In this document: in pieces, positions 36,332 to 45,889 of the stretch | Layout: the number at the start of each line of letters is the position of its first letter | Numbering within the stretch: the stretch's first letter is position 1 | DNA from: Bacteroidales bacterium | GTDB taxonomy: Bacteria; Bacteroidota; Bacteroidia; Bacteroidales; UBA12077 | DNA: 64,000 bases | Direction: 5' to 3' | Assembly (NCBI GenBank): GCA_019038645.1 | Contig: JAHOYT010000025.1 | Span: 1 to 64,000 of the forward strand | Position numbers and translations under genes: made by a program | The notes under the pieces: generated by a model | What the model was told of the DNA's origin: nothing | Database searches by the model: none | Seen by the model: only the letters and a program-made list of their open reading frames with translations

Positions 36332-36875
36332 AACTAATCTTTTTTAATAACTTTTCACGTAAAATTTGCTTTGCACGAATATATTGCGATTTAGATGTTG
36401 ATACTGATATATTCAGTATTTCGGCAATTTCCTGGTGGCGGTAACCTTCCAGTAAATATAGATTCAACACAACTCTTGCTTTTTCAGGCAAGCTTTTTAT
36501 TGATTCATGAATCATTTTCGGATCAATCTCAGGAAAACTCCCTTCTTCTTTTTCGTCGGCTACAAGTTGTAAATTGTCAATTTCTGTAAAATTTGTTTTT
36601 TTGTTTCTCAGAAATGTAATTGATTTATTAACTACAATTCGTTTTAGCCACGATCCAAAAGATGAATCTCCGCGGAATGAATCCAAATTTTTAAAAGCAC
36701 TTGTAAATACGTCCTGTATTATATCTTCTGCATCGCACTGATTAGAAACCATTCTGATACAGGTATTATACATGGCTTGTACATATAGTTTATACAGTCT
36801 GTACATGGACTGCTGATCGCCATCACGTGCACTTACGATTAATTTTAAATGTATTTCAACATTCTTACTGCCCAA
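36321..36875 (-). CDS. ECF-type RNA polymerase sigma factor
   Basis: The 184-residue protein has sigma region 2 (YRLYKLYVQAMYNTCIRMV, then DAEDIIQDVFTSAFKNL) at about 25-95 and region 4 (SLPEKARVVLNLYLLEGYRHQEIAEIL split by the helix-turn-helix) at about 125-178. The start appears to be a TTG with an AAAAGG motif about eight bases upstream; the first ATG codon inside would remove part of region 2. It heads a three-gene overlapping operon with the anti-sigma factor and the exported beta-repeat protein, and is probably autoregulated. Confidence 0.92.
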   Translation of the reverse strand: MGSKNVEIHLKLIVSARDGDQQSMYRLYKLYVQAMYNTCIRMVSNQCDAEDIIQDVFTSAFKNLDSFRGDSSFGSWLKRIVVNKSITFLRNKKTNFTEIDNLQLVADEKEEGSFPEIDPKMIHESIKSLPEKARVVLNLYLLEGYRHQEIAEILNISVSTSKSQYIRAKQILREKLLKKISYEY

Positions 36876-36927
36876 AACCTTTTCTTTTTTATATAGACTG
36901 AATGTATTGAAAAAAGACGGAAAGAGT

Positions 36928-37665
36928 TTACATTTTTTTTATTCTAACTTCAATATCTTTTTCTTCTTTTAATAACTCTGTAAGAATTGAAGTATCTGTT
37001 TTATCATAATGGTAAGGATAAAGTATTTTTGGCCGAAATGCTTTTACAGCATCTGCAACCATTTCAGGAGTCATTGTATATGGTAGATTCATTGGTAGAA
37101 ATGCAATATCAATATTAGTTAAGGATTTTAATTCCGGGATATTTTCCGTATCACCGGCAACAAGAACCTTTTTATCACCGAACCTTATTATATAACCATT
37201 TCCTTCATCTTTTACATGAAAAGGATCTCCATTTTCACGTTTATTTATGATGTTATAAGCCGGAATAGCTTCAATTTCAAGCTGATTTATTCCCAATATG
37301 TCACCATTATTCAATACAATAACATTTGAAAGATATTCACTCATTTCACGACATTTTTGTGTTAGAATAATTTTAGTATTCTCTTTTTTAATGAGTTCTA
37401 TGGCATTTAAATCCAAATGATCGCCGTGGTGATGAGTAATAAGAATTAAATCAGCATCAGGATAGTTCTCGTAATTGCCCATTCGGGCTACAGGATCTAT
37501 ATGAATTATTTTGCCATCAAATTCAAAAAAAAGTGAACCATGCTTTACAAAATGAATAGCAAGTTCACCATTATCAGTTTGAAATTTATCGGTTTGCAAA
37601 TCCTGAGAAAACACAACATTTATTGATATTATTATTGTTATAACTGAAAGAAATATCTTTTTCAT
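36928..37665 (-). CDS. Exported MBL-fold metallo-hydrolase
   Basis: From the ATG at 37665 the product has 245 residues and a signal peptide (KKIFLSVITIIISINVVFSQ). The metallo-beta-lactamase fold shows ITHHHGDHLD, a downstream VAGDTEN aspartate and a late YPYHYD histidine, consistent with a dinuclear metal site of the UlaG-like group. Substrate unknown. A frame extension to 37713 adds 16 residues before the signal peptide and is unlikely to be used. The sigma operon lies upstream on the same strand; the gap between them is about 52 bases. Confidence 0.85.
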   Translation of the reverse strand: MKKIFLSVITIIISINVVFSQDLQTDKFQTDNGELAIHFVKHGSLFFEFDGKIIHIDPVARMGNYENYPDADLILITHHHGDHLDLNAIELIKKENTKIILTQKCREMSEYLSNVIVLNNGDILGINQLEIEAIPAYNIINKRENGDPFHVKDEGNGYIIRFGDKKVLVAGDTENIPELKSLTNIDIAFLPMNLPYTMTPEMVADAVKAFRPKILYPYHYDKTDTSILTELLKEEKDIEVRIKKM

Positions 37666-37772
37666 AATAAAGGTAATTTTGAAATTAGCTAATAAAGGTA
37701 TTGAATAATACACTTAGAGTCAATTTAATTGTTTTATACAATATAGACTTTCTAAAATATCAAATGTACAGC

Positions 37773-37894
37773 CATTCTGAGCGGAGTCGAAGAATCTCAC
37801 CCTTTAAAAAGAGATATTTCCATGCCTGTTGGCAGGTAGGCTTAATATGACAAATCACTGAAATACAAGTTGTCACACTGAGCCTGTCGAAGTG
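37773..37894. repeat. Cluster of dispersed repeat modules
   Basis: Three modules in a gap between two minus-strand genes: CATTCTGAGCGGAGTCGAAG at 37773-37792 and beyond, a hairpin GCCTGTTGGCAGG near 37824, and TTGTCACACTGAGCCTGTCG at 37870-37889. The first and last share the core TGAGC(N)GTCGAAG with the elements at 34.4 and 52.0 kb. Confidence 0.7.
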
Positions 37895-37936
37895 TTTTTT
37901 CAATTTTTATTACTTTTCGGATATCCTATACAAATT

Positions 37937-40534
37937 TCAATTTGCTATTCTAAACGAAAGTTTCACTAAGAAAACATTGTAAGGATGTATGTTGAATAAA
38001 GCATCAATATCGTTAACAAATGAAAAATCTCCTGTTGCAACATCTCCCGTTTTACTTTGAGTCCAAACAAGATATATTAATGAGCCTGGTCTGTATTCCC
38101 AACGCGCCACAAGATTTGATCTGAATTGCCTGAAATTGAAATCATAGTCGTTAACATAATCTTCGCTTGTAAAAGACATATCTGTACTGTAACGATCTTC
38201 AAAATTATCTGCATTCGGATTTGTAATGTATTTTGGATCAGAGTAATCCACAGCTGTAATAAATGGAGATCCATAATATTGAATGGTTAATTCTGGTGTA
38301 ATGGTGTAATCTATTCGTATTGTTAAATCAGTTGTAATTTGATCTATTTTAGCAAAAACATAACGATCTTCATTGTTATATTCTTCAGTAGTTACATATT
38401 GCAATTCTCTTTTTGAAACAGAATAGTCAGGCATTAATGATATCCGTAATGCATCAAACGGACGATAAACAATATCGATCCCATACCATTTCGTATTTCC
38501 TGAATTTTCAAATCCCGAAGAGTTTCCTGTATTACCATTAATCTGTAATTTTTTTCTGCCATCTGTTCCAAGATGCATCCAATAAGTAAAATTCCCTGGA
38601 GTTTTAATTGAGGGGCCTCCTCTTAATAGGGTGTTTGAGGTGTTTTCTCCGCTAAGATTTGTTCCTCCTCCCAGCGACCAATGATTTGTAAATTCCATAA
38701 AAACATTAAGGTTTGTCCCATAAAAGCTATTATTAAGTCCAAAATCCCATCCGCTCCATTGATCAAAGTTTATGCTCATTGTTCTGAAAATACTAAATGG
38801 TTCAGTAAAACGATAGCCTGCCCAAAAAACCTGGAATATTGCATCAGAATGATGCAAAAAACCACCTTCGTTGGTTTCAAATTGTGGTGATCGATATGTA
38901 ATCCATGTCATCCATCTTAATTTGCTGCTTCCTTGTTTTCCTGCCTGAATTGTTCCTGCATGCCCTGTCATTGATGTTCTTAACGAATCAAAAGTTGTAT
39001 AGTTATTATCAGGTCGCTGAAAATATCTTCTGGAAGATTCCTGTTGCGAAATCATTGCAGTTGTGTCTCCCTGAATATGACTCATTGCATATTTTAATGT
39101 CAAATAATACTTTTTATCTTTAAAGTACTGAGTTAAGTCAACACCTCCGGTATATGCGTCAGAATTCAGGTAATTTAAATGATCATCCTTTATAAACCTG
39201 TTTGTAGAAGTCAACATTCCTCCAATAATTGTATTGTTATCATTTAAATCTTTTTGTACTCTTGCAACGAAATAATTTGTCATGGGTTCGACCGTTACAT
39301 TTCGTGTTTCATCAGTATCGGCATTGTAAATTTCAGATCTTTCTTCAGCCGCTAAACTTTCAATTATTCCTACAGATAAACCATCTTTCGTTTTTCCGGT
39401 AAGTTTTAAAGCTCCTAAAATGGTAGTATTATTAGGTCTGTTTTCGTACTCATTATCATTCAGGTCAGGATAATACTGAGGAGAACGACCAATGCGACGC
39501 GAGTAAAACAAATTGTCTAAAGAAAATGAATTTCCACCGCCGGAAAGTTGATAAGATGTTATTTCCCGCCCTTCAATAAAAAAGGGTCTTTTTTCCTGAA
39601 AATAAGTTTCGAAAGCGGTTAAATTTACTTCTGAAGGGTCTGCTTCAACTTGTCCGAAATCCGGATTAATTGTAAAGTCTAGGGTAAAATCATTGGTAAT
39701 TCCAATTTTACCATCTAACCCAATACCTAAATTTCTGCTTACACCTTTGTCCATGTATGGATTATCGGGATCAGTGTCGAAATTTTCCTGTTTAACAACA
39801 AGGTATGGCGAAACTTCAACCTGACGTTTTGGTTTGATATTTTTAATTCCGTGCAGCTCACCAAAATGGCGCACCCAGCCTGATTTGTCTTTAGAAAAAT
39901 ATGCCCAGTGTGATCTTTCTTCATTTCTGAAATATCGTCTGTTTACCTGAAAACCCCAAACCTGACTTTCTTTATGATTACTAAATCTGAGTTGCGTAAA
40001 AGGAATTTTCATTTCGGCAATCCAGCCTTCTTCGTCGATGCTGGTTTTAGTATACCAAATCGGATCCCAGGTGAGATCCCATCTGTCACCATCACTGCTT
40101 ATAATTGCATCACCTTTTACTCCGGAAACAGAAGCGGTAAAAGCAAAAGCAGTACGTTTATCGAAATAGCTGTCAATATTTACCTGAACCCAGTCGCCAT
40201 CGAACCCATCACGACGCGACATTCGTTTAACAATTTTTTCAGGCTCTGTATCATATGCACGAATCAGAATATACAGAAAATCATCATCGTATAAAATTTT
40301 AAAAGCTGTTTCCTGAGAAGGGGCAATTCCGTCGCTTGGCTCACGTTGAGTAAAATCGCCCGACCATTCAACTACATCCCAGATTTCGTTATCGATTAAA
40401 CCGTCAATTCGTGGTGCTTCGCCATTAATTCTACTGGTATTGTAAATTCTTTTTCCGGCTGAATTTTCCTGTGCAATTAATGGATTACACAAAACCAGTG
40501 CTATAATTATCAGAAAAATCTTATTTATATTCAA
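37937..40534 (-). CDS. DUF5916 outer-membrane protein with CBM9-like domain
   Basis: Large exported protein of 865 residues: signal peptide (about 1-21), a carbohydrate-binding family 9-like domain (about 35-215; PRIDGLIDNEIW, then WVQVNIDSYFDKRTAFAF, then GWIAEMKIPFTQLRF) and a long region of amphipathic beta strands ending in an aromatic-rich strand (YNVFLVKLSFRIAN), typical of an outer-membrane barrel. Members of this family are widespread in Bacteroidota and often lie near surface or secreted hydrolase genes, but their role is not established. The start is a TTG directly after an in-frame stop. A small hairpin (TTTCGTC/GACGAAA) lies 30 bases upstream. Confidence 0.86.
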   Translation of the reverse strand: MNINKIFLIIIALVLCNPLIAQENSAGKRIYNTSRINGEAPRIDGLIDNEIWDVVEWSGDFTQREPSDGIAPSQETAFKILYDDDFLYILIRAYDTEPEKIVKRMSRRDGFDGDWVQVNIDSYFDKRTAFAFTASVSGVKGDAIISSDGDRWDLTWDPIWYTKTSIDEEGWIAEMKIPFTQLRFSNHKESQVWGFQVNRRYFRNEERSHWAYFSKDKSGWVRHFGELHGIKNIKPKRQVEVSPYLVVKQENFDTDPDNPYMDKGVSRNLGIGLDGKIGITNDFTLDFTINPDFGQVEADPSEVNLTAFETYFQEKRPFFIEGREITSYQLSGGGNSFSLDNLFYSRRIGRSPQYYPDLNDNEYENRPNNTTILGALKLTGKTKDGLSVGIIESLAAEERSEIYNADTDETRNVTVEPMTNYFVARVQKDLNDNNTIIGGMLTSTNRFIKDDHLNYLNSDAYTGGVDLTQYFKDKKYYLTLKYAMSHIQGDTTAMISQQESSRRYFQRPDNNYTTFDSLRTSMTGHAGTIQAGKQGSSKLRWMTWITYRSPQFETNEGGFLHHSDAIFQVFWAGYRFTEPFSIFRTMSINFDQWSGWDFGLNNSFYGTNLNVFMEFTNHWSLGGGTNLSGENTSNTLLRGGPSIKTPGNFTYWMHLGTDGRKKLQINGNTGNSSGFENSGNTKWYGIDIVYRPFDALRISLMPDYSVSKRELQYVTTEEYNNEDRYVFAKIDQITTDLTIRIDYTITPELTIQYYGSPFITAVDYSDPKYITNPNADNFEDRYSTDMSFTSEDYVNDYDFNFRQFRSNLVARWEYRPGSLIYLVWTQSKTGDVATGDFSFVNDIDALFNIHPYNVFLVKLSFRIAN

Positions 40535-40704
40535 AGCTTAAAATTTTAATTATTGTTCAATGATTTCGTCTAAGGACGAAAAATTTATTTGAATGTTGTG
40601 CAAAATGCTGTTTTATGGCCACAAATCATGTGCCTGTAAGGATATTTTCCTGAATTACTGAAAGTTGTATTTAAGGTATATGTTATATTATGTGCATTAA
40701 ATGT

Positions 40705-40734
40705 ACAAAAGCGGACATTTGTGTCCGCTTTTGT
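40705..40734 (-). terminator. Terminator of the radical SAM operon
   Basis: ACAAAAGCGGACA and TGTCCGCTTTTGT form a 13-bp perfect stem around a four-base loop, about 32 bases after the radical SAM stop. The A/T-rich base makes it usable in either direction. Confidence 0.75.
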
Positions 40735-40765
40735 GCTTAAATTTTAGGATTCTTTGTTTATTGTT

Positions 40766-41830
40766 TTACTCCTTAACAACGTCTTTATACTTTAGCTTTT
40801 TATTAGCGCTCCAGTAATAACTACCCAATATTTTTTCAATTAGTTTTTTAGGCAGTATTTTTTCGATATTACGGTACAATATAATATCATACTTTCGGTG
40901 AAAATTTACCCAACATTCGTTGCAACCATCATGGTGCTTTTTATGCAGTTCTTTGGTGGTTTTTTTATTTATAATAGTATGCAAGGATTCATTAAAAAGA
41001 TTTCCAAGAACAATTTTTTTATTCTGACAAATCGGAATATCTCCGTTCGGATAAATAACAATACTTTCTTTTATACTGTTACAGGTCAGTTTCAAATTCT
41101 TCTCTCTGAAATGAGTATACAGAGCCATGAAATCATAGTTTTCCTTAAACTCTTTTACAATTTCCGGAATTTCTTCAATGGTAAAATCAAGCGATGTTTT
41201 TGAAATGTCATTTGTTTGTGTATCAAAGTATTCCATGGTATTGTAAATGCCAATTCGGACATCAATATTGTTTTCCTTACAAATATTCGCTACGTGAATA
41301 AGATCATCAAAAGAATTGTAGGGAGTAAGAGTAAACATAATTGAAAGAGGTACATGATCCTTTAGCTCTTTAATTATATGCAAAACCTTATCGTAAGCAT
41401 CTACACCGCGCATATTAAGATAGGTTTCTTTTGTTCCGTCGAGAGAAATGTATAGTCTGTAAGGCTTATATTTTTTAACGTAATCAATCAGCTTGTCCGT
41501 AATTACCGCATTGGACAAAAGGTCAAACTTAGGATGATATTTTGATAAATATTCCAGTATTTTTTCAGCTTCAGGATGCAAAACAAACTCACCACCTTCA
41601 AGCCCGATTACAGTATTTTTATCAACTGCCGGACTTTCAATTATTTCTTTGATTTTTTCAAAAGGCAAATGCTGTTTTGGAGTTTTTTCCCAGATATAAC
41701 AATGTTTGCATTTTGAATTGCACCGGTCAGTTGCATATAACATAACCGCAGAGAGCTTCTTGTAAGAAGGGAACGTATTGTTTCTGACCATTTTATAACC
41801 TCTGGTCAGGTAATCACTTAATTTATACAT
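40766..41830 (-). CDS. Radical SAM protein with SPASM-like C-terminus
   Basis: The 354-residue enzyme carries the 4Fe-4S cluster motif C37-N-S-K-C41-K-H-C44, followed by the GGEFVLHPE segment that contacts S-adenosylmethionine. The C-terminal part has further cysteines (TCNSIKES, IPICQNKK, GCNECWVNFH), as in SPASM-type auxiliary-cluster enzymes that act on peptides or sugars. It is four bases downstream of the Gfo/Idh/MocA gene, forming a two-gene unit. It is not HydE or HydG: those lack such a tail. The substrate is unknown; a sugar or surface-glycan role is suggested by the neighbours. Confidence 0.88.
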   Translation of the reverse strand: MYKLSDYLTRGYKMVRNNTFPSYKKLSAVMLYATDRCNSKCKHCYIWEKTPKQHLPFEKIKEIIESPAVDKNTVIGLEGGEFVLHPEAEKILEYLSKYHPKFDLLSNAVITDKLIDYVKKYKPYRLYISLDGTKETYLNMRGVDAYDKVLHIIKELKDHVPLSIMFTLTPYNSFDDLIHVANICKENNIDVRIGIYNTMEYFDTQTNDISKTSLDFTIEEIPEIVKEFKENYDFMALYTHFREKNLKLTCNSIKESIVIYPNGDIPICQNKKIVLGNLFNESLHTIINKKTTKELHKKHHDGCNECWVNFHRKYDIILYRNIEKILPKKLIEKILGSYYWSANKKLKYKDVVKE

Positions 41831-41834
41831 GTAT

Positions 41835-42863
41835 TTATTTTATTTCGCTTAGCAGATCAAATGTATTGATCAGTGAACTTAGTTCAGAATTGTTTTTTGA
41901 TTTGTGATTTTCGCACAAATTTAAGAATGTTTTTAACTCATTGAAGTAACCTGCCGAATATAATTCATTTTGAGATGCAACGGGAAGAAAACGATTATGC
42001 TCATAAAGTGTTTTAATCGAAATTTCAGGAGTTTTAATTTTTTCAATGGGAATATTTAGTATTTGTTTTGGTTTGTTATAACAAACTAATTTATCCGTGT
42101 TCGTGGATTCGAATATTAGTTTATCTGTATTAACAACTACACTTTCATTTGCTTTTGCCCACCAGTAATCAGTTGTTAATTCTATATTTCCGATTATTCC
42201 GTTTGAATGCTTAATGTGTAAAAAGTAACTCACAGCACCTTTTCCGGATTCTGTTTTCTGAACTGAAACTAGAGTTCCTTTGCCAAATAAATAGGATGCA
42301 ATATCAATCGGGTGAATAAACAGATCCAGAACAGGATTTCCCTCGGGATAAGCACCGGTTAAATATTTTAGAGTATAATTTTTAGTATTTTTAACTTTTG
42401 ATTTTAATATTTGATAAACCGGAGCATATCTTTTTTGAAGTCCGGCAAGCACAATGCTTTTGCTGCTTTTTTCTAAATCAATTAATTCTTTTAATTCCCC
42501 TGAAGTCGTACAAGGTGGTTTTTCCACAAAAACATTTTTACCCTTCTCCAAAACCTGTTTTGTAAGAGAAAAGTGCGAATCGGGATTAACACAAATAAAA
42601 ATCCCTTTTATTTCAGGATCATTTAAAACTAAATTCAGATCTGTTGTTCCCGTTATTCCTGAAAAATTTTCAGTAACAGATTTAGCTGTTTCATTACTTC
42701 CTGAAACAATGTATTTTATATTAACATTAAGATAATTAAGAACAGGATAAAGGTTGTTGATGGAATGATTCCCTATACCAATAAAAGCATACGAAGATTT
42801 GTATTTTTTATTCAGAAAACTTTGTTTCCGTATTTTTTTGTATTTGTTTATAATTGCTTTCAT
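41835..42863 (-). CDS. Gfo/Idh/MocA family oxidoreductase
   Basis: NAD(P)-dependent enzyme of 342 residues. A Rossmann fold begins SYAFIGIGNHSINNLYPVL, with ICVNPDSHF and the family signature VFVEKPPC near 110-120, followed by the alpha/beta C-terminal domain. Such enzymes oxidise or reduce sugars and inositols, including nucleotide sugars. About 33 N-terminal residues precede or begin the dinucleotide fold, slightly more than usual. It is coupled to the radical SAM gene and separated from hydF by about 100 bases. Confidence 0.87.
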   Translation of the reverse strand: MKAIINKYKKIRKQSFLNKKYKSSYAFIGIGNHSINNLYPVLNYLNVNIKYIVSGSNETAKSVTENFSGITGTTDLNLVLNDPEIKGIFICVNPDSHFSLTKQVLEKGKNVFVEKPPCTTSGELKELIDLEKSSKSIVLAGLQKRYAPVYQILKSKVKNTKNYTLKYLTGAYPEGNPVLDLFIHPIDIASYLFGKGTLVSVQKTESGKGAVSYFLHIKHSNGIIGNIELTTDYWWAKANESVVVNTDKLIFESTNTDKLVCYNKPKQILNIPIEKIKTPEISIKTLYEHNRFLPVASQNELYSAGYFNELKTFLNLCENHKSKNNSELSSLINTFDLLSEIK

Positions 42864-42965
42864 CCTGGATTATATTAACTATAATTAAATATAATGCTAA
42901 AATAGAAAAAGTTTTTCATTTTTATTTAAAACAAAGGCTAATAGGAAACACCTTATGGATTCCTT

Positions 42966-44195
42966 TTACAAATAATCTGTTGATGAAGAATGTGATTTTA
43001 TAAATGGAGCAATGGCACGTTCATAAATGCCCTGAACATAAGCTATTGCCATTCCGTAATTAGTTACTGGTATTCCTGCTTCAATTGCTGGTTTTAACCG
43101 GTTAATAAGTTGTTTTTGGGTTATAACACATCCTCCGCATTGCACAACTAATGCATATTCTTTAATGTTGCGTTGTAATTTGTCAAGTCCCGTTACAACA
43201 TCGTACTCCAGTTTTTTACCTGTAAAGTTCGTAAGCCAACGAGGAATTTTTATTCTTCCAATATCGTCGCACGAAACATGGTGTGTGCAAGATTCAAGCA
43301 CTAAGATACGATCACCGTTTTTAAGATCAGCTATTTTTGGCGTTCCTTTCAGGTAATCTTCGAAATTGCCTTTTAAACGTGCAAGAATAATGCTAAAACT
43401 GGTAAGCGGAATACTTCGTGGCACCGAAGCATCGGCTTTTGTGAAAATCTGACTGTCGGTAATTGCCAGTGCCGGCATAATTTTGGTTTTGCGCAAGAAA
43501 GCATCCACTTCGCGTTCTTTTAATACAATTGCTACCGCATCGTTATCCAGAATATCACGGATAGCCTGAACCTGCGGCAGAATCATTCTTCCGGCCGGAG
43601 CTTCAATATCAATAGGTGTAATAAGTAAAACAATATCGCCATAAGATAATAAATCACCAATCAGAGTTGGATTTTTATACGATGATTCAGGAATTGTTTT
43701 TTTTATCAGCCGAATCAGTTCTTCAGGATATTCTGATTTTAGGGTATTAAATTCAGTTATAGCCGCATTGGTTTGTGATACGATTAAAGTTCTTGAATCA
43801 TCAGAAAGTGATTGTATGTCAGATTTGTTATGAACGATAAAAAAAGGAGTATCAGAATCTTTAAATTTCTCAATCAACATTTTTTCAAAATCGCCAAATG
43901 TATTTTCTGTAATTACCAGAATAGCCAGATCGATTATTTTTATGGATGCCAAAGTTTTTTCAATACGTTTATTCCCCAATTCCCCTGTGTCATCAATTCC
44001 GGCTGTATCAATCAGAATAACAGGACCGAAGCCTGTAATTTCAAACGATTTTTTAACAGGATCGGTTGTAGTGCCGGCAAAATCAGAAACAATAGCAATG
44101 TCCTGACCGGCAAGTTTATTTATCAGAGAGCTTTTTCCGTTATTACGTCGTCCGTAAATTCCAATATGCGGTTTCGATTCTTTTCCCTTAGCCAT
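42966..44195 (-). CDS. hydF: [FeFe]-hydrogenase maturation GTPase HydF
   Basis: Scaffold that carries the 2Fe precursor of the H-cluster to apo-hydrogenase. The 409-residue protein has the GTPase domain (P loop GRRNNGKSS near 16-24, DFAGTTTDP, DTAG, HNKSD), a dimerisation domain, and the cluster-binding domain with CTHHVSCDD and the distal VVQCGGCV, giving the CxH...CxxC ligand pattern. hydE, hydG and the hydrogenase are not in the window. It lies one base after a membrane protein gene, an unusual setting, and aspA is found 6 kb upstream on the same strand. Confidence 0.96.
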   Translation of the reverse strand: MAKGKESKPHIGIYGRRNNGKSSLINKLAGQDIAIVSDFAGTTTDPVKKSFEITGFGPVILIDTAGIDDTGELGNKRIEKTLASIKIIDLAILVITENTFGDFEKMLIEKFKDSDTPFFIVHNKSDIQSLSDDSRTLIVSQTNAAITEFNTLKSEYPEELIRLIKKTIPESSYKNPTLIGDLLSYGDIVLLITPIDIEAPAGRMILPQVQAIRDILDNDAVAIVLKEREVDAFLRKTKIMPALAITDSQIFTKADASVPRSIPLTSFSIILARLKGNFEDYLKGTPKIADLKNGDRILVLESCTHHVSCDDIGRIKIPRWLTNFTGKKLEYDVVTGLDKLQRNIKEYALVVQCGGCVITQKQLINRLKPAIEAGIPVTNYGMAIAYVQGIYERAIAPFIKSHSSSTDYL

Positions 44196-44196
44196 T

Positions 44197-45831
44197 TTAC
44201 TCTTTTATTGTTGGTTTATGTGTTTTTCTGTTAAATTCAAACTCAGGATATATAAATATTTCTGTTCCGTTAATACATTTTAATGTATCGACAGGAATAC
44301 CCGGATGGGCATTAATTTTATCTGTATCAAATCTATTGGTAATAACAAAGTTAAATTCAGGATTACCATATTTTCCTTTCCCTTCTTTGTAAAACCAGTT
44401 CCCGTTCATTACATGATACCATACACTGAGATTATCCAATACAGTATATACACGAACATCCTGCTTCGAAAACATTGTTATGTATTTGGCATCCCAGTAA
44501 TCTGCAACACCATATTTTAAAACATTTTCCAGCGAAAGCTGATCAATACATTGTGCTTTTTCAGGATAATAATTCATAAAACCTGAAAGTCCTTTGCGAA
44601 TATTCTGTTTACTGATTTTAGTAATAATAAAAACAGATTCAGCAAGCATTAATACAACAAGAACAAGTGATAAATAGTTTATCGAAGAACGTTTCGTTTT
44701 TTGTAATTTATATAATAAATAAACATAACTAAATATGCCCAAATACAAACTATATATATTATATCTTAACAGTGCCCAACTTACGTAATTACCATTAATA
44801 ATTGGCGTTACCAGTATAAGGAATAAAACAGGAACAAATATTAATAAATAAATGAATTCAGATTCGTTGAACTCTTTTTTCTTAATAACTAAAACGATGT
44901 TTTTTATTAGCAGATAAATGTGAACAGCGAAACTTAATAAAAATAATATATCAATTATTCCTCTGAAATCTAATTCATTAATGTAATAGGAATGCTGTTC
45001 AATGAAAATTTTTAGGGCAGGAGTAATATTGTTAAAATTGAAAACTTTCCAGAATAAATCAATAATATGAATATAACCTGACAATTTAAGCATTCGGAAT
45101 AAAAACAAACCAATTAATATGGAGGCAGAATTTGAAATTAATACTTTAAAATATCTTTTTTTATCTGCGATTTGAATAAAGAAAACAAATATTAAAGCAA
45201 ATACAGGGAACGAAAACATTACAATAAACAACCTATCATTAATAACAGATAAAATGCTTATTATGAATAGAATAACAAGATGGATATTCTTCCCTGATTT
45301 CAAGTATTTAAAAAGCAGGATAAACGAAATTAATAACATAATAAAAGCACCAAGATGATAACTTATGCTTAACAAATAAAAAGTATATACAAAATCGTTA
45401 TTAACTAGTGTAACCAGTAAGAACAATGACATTAACAGAGCTCCAATACTTAAATGAGTATAATTAATTGATTTGAAAATAGTTTTATAGAAACCGGAGA
45501 GCAAAAACAAAATAATTATTAATTGAACCAGGCTAAAAGCAAAACATGCTGGAATAAAATGGTTAAAGAAACTTCTGATTATGAAAAACAAAATCATGTC
45601 GGGTAGAAAATTAGGAGCTCCATTTAGATGCCATCCGGCAAATCCGCTTTTATCAATAAAAAGATCTTTATATATAGATGGAAGGTAAAGAGTATCTGAA
45701 TTAAAATATGTGTAGATTTGTTTCTCATTGATTGTAGCAAATATGATTACAGCTAAAATAATATTGATAAATATTGATATCAGGAAGAATATTTTTTGAT
45801 ATGAAGCTTTTTGTAGAATACTTTTTTGCAT
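44197..45831 (-). CDS. Polytopic membrane protein, glycosyltransferase-like
   Basis: I do not recognise a specific family. The 544 residues contain about eleven hydrophobic helices up to residue 430 and then a soluble C-terminal domain of about 110 residues (LSGFMNYYPEKAQCIDQLSLENV, in part). The N-terminal loop between helices 1 and 2 carries a FNSDTLYLPSIYKDL segment with an acidic residue after the first helix, as in GT-C glycosyltransferases. Context supports this: three further glycosyltransferase-type genes follow. It ends one base before hydF starts. Confidence 0.7.
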   Translation of the reverse strand: MQKSILQKASYQKIFFLISIFINIILAVIIFATINEKQIYTYFNSDTLYLPSIYKDLFIDKSGFAGWHLNGAPNFLPDMILFFIIRSFFNHFIPACFAFSLVQLIIILFLLSGFYKTIFKSINYTHLSIGALLMSLFLLVTLVNNDFVYTFYLLSISYHLGAFIMLLISFILLFKYLKSGKNIHLVILFIISILSVINDRLFIVMFSFPVFALIFVFFIQIADKKRYFKVLISNSASILIGLFLFRMLKLSGYIHIIDLFWKVFNFNNITPALKIFIEQHSYYINELDFRGIIDILFLLSFAVHIYLLIKNIVLVIKKKEFNESEFIYLLIFVPVLFLILVTPIINGNYVSWALLRYNIYSLYLGIFSYVYLLYKLQKTKRSSINYLSLVLVVLMLAESVFIITKISKQNIRKGLSGFMNYYPEKAQCIDQLSLENVLKYGVADYWDAKYITMFSKQDVRVYTVLDNLSVWYHVMNGNWFYKEGKGKYGNPEFNFVITNRFDTDKINAHPGIPVDTLKCINGTEIFIYPEFEFNRKTHKPTIKE

Positions 45832-45889
45832 AACAGGATCAATATTTTATCAAAGAAAACAAAATTACTTTTTTAAATAACATCGTTTG

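Noticed and set aside
40564-40582. Hairpin TTTCGTC/GACGAAA before the DUF5916 gene as a riboswitch or operator
   Set aside because: Only seven pairs and no conserved aptamer features; it could be chance in AT-rich DNA.
40766-41830. Assignment of the radical SAM protein as HydE or HydG because it lies near hydF
   Set aside because: Its C-terminus has SPASM-like cysteines (GCNECWVNFH) and lacks the usual biotin-synthase/ThiH-type features, so proximity alone is not enough.
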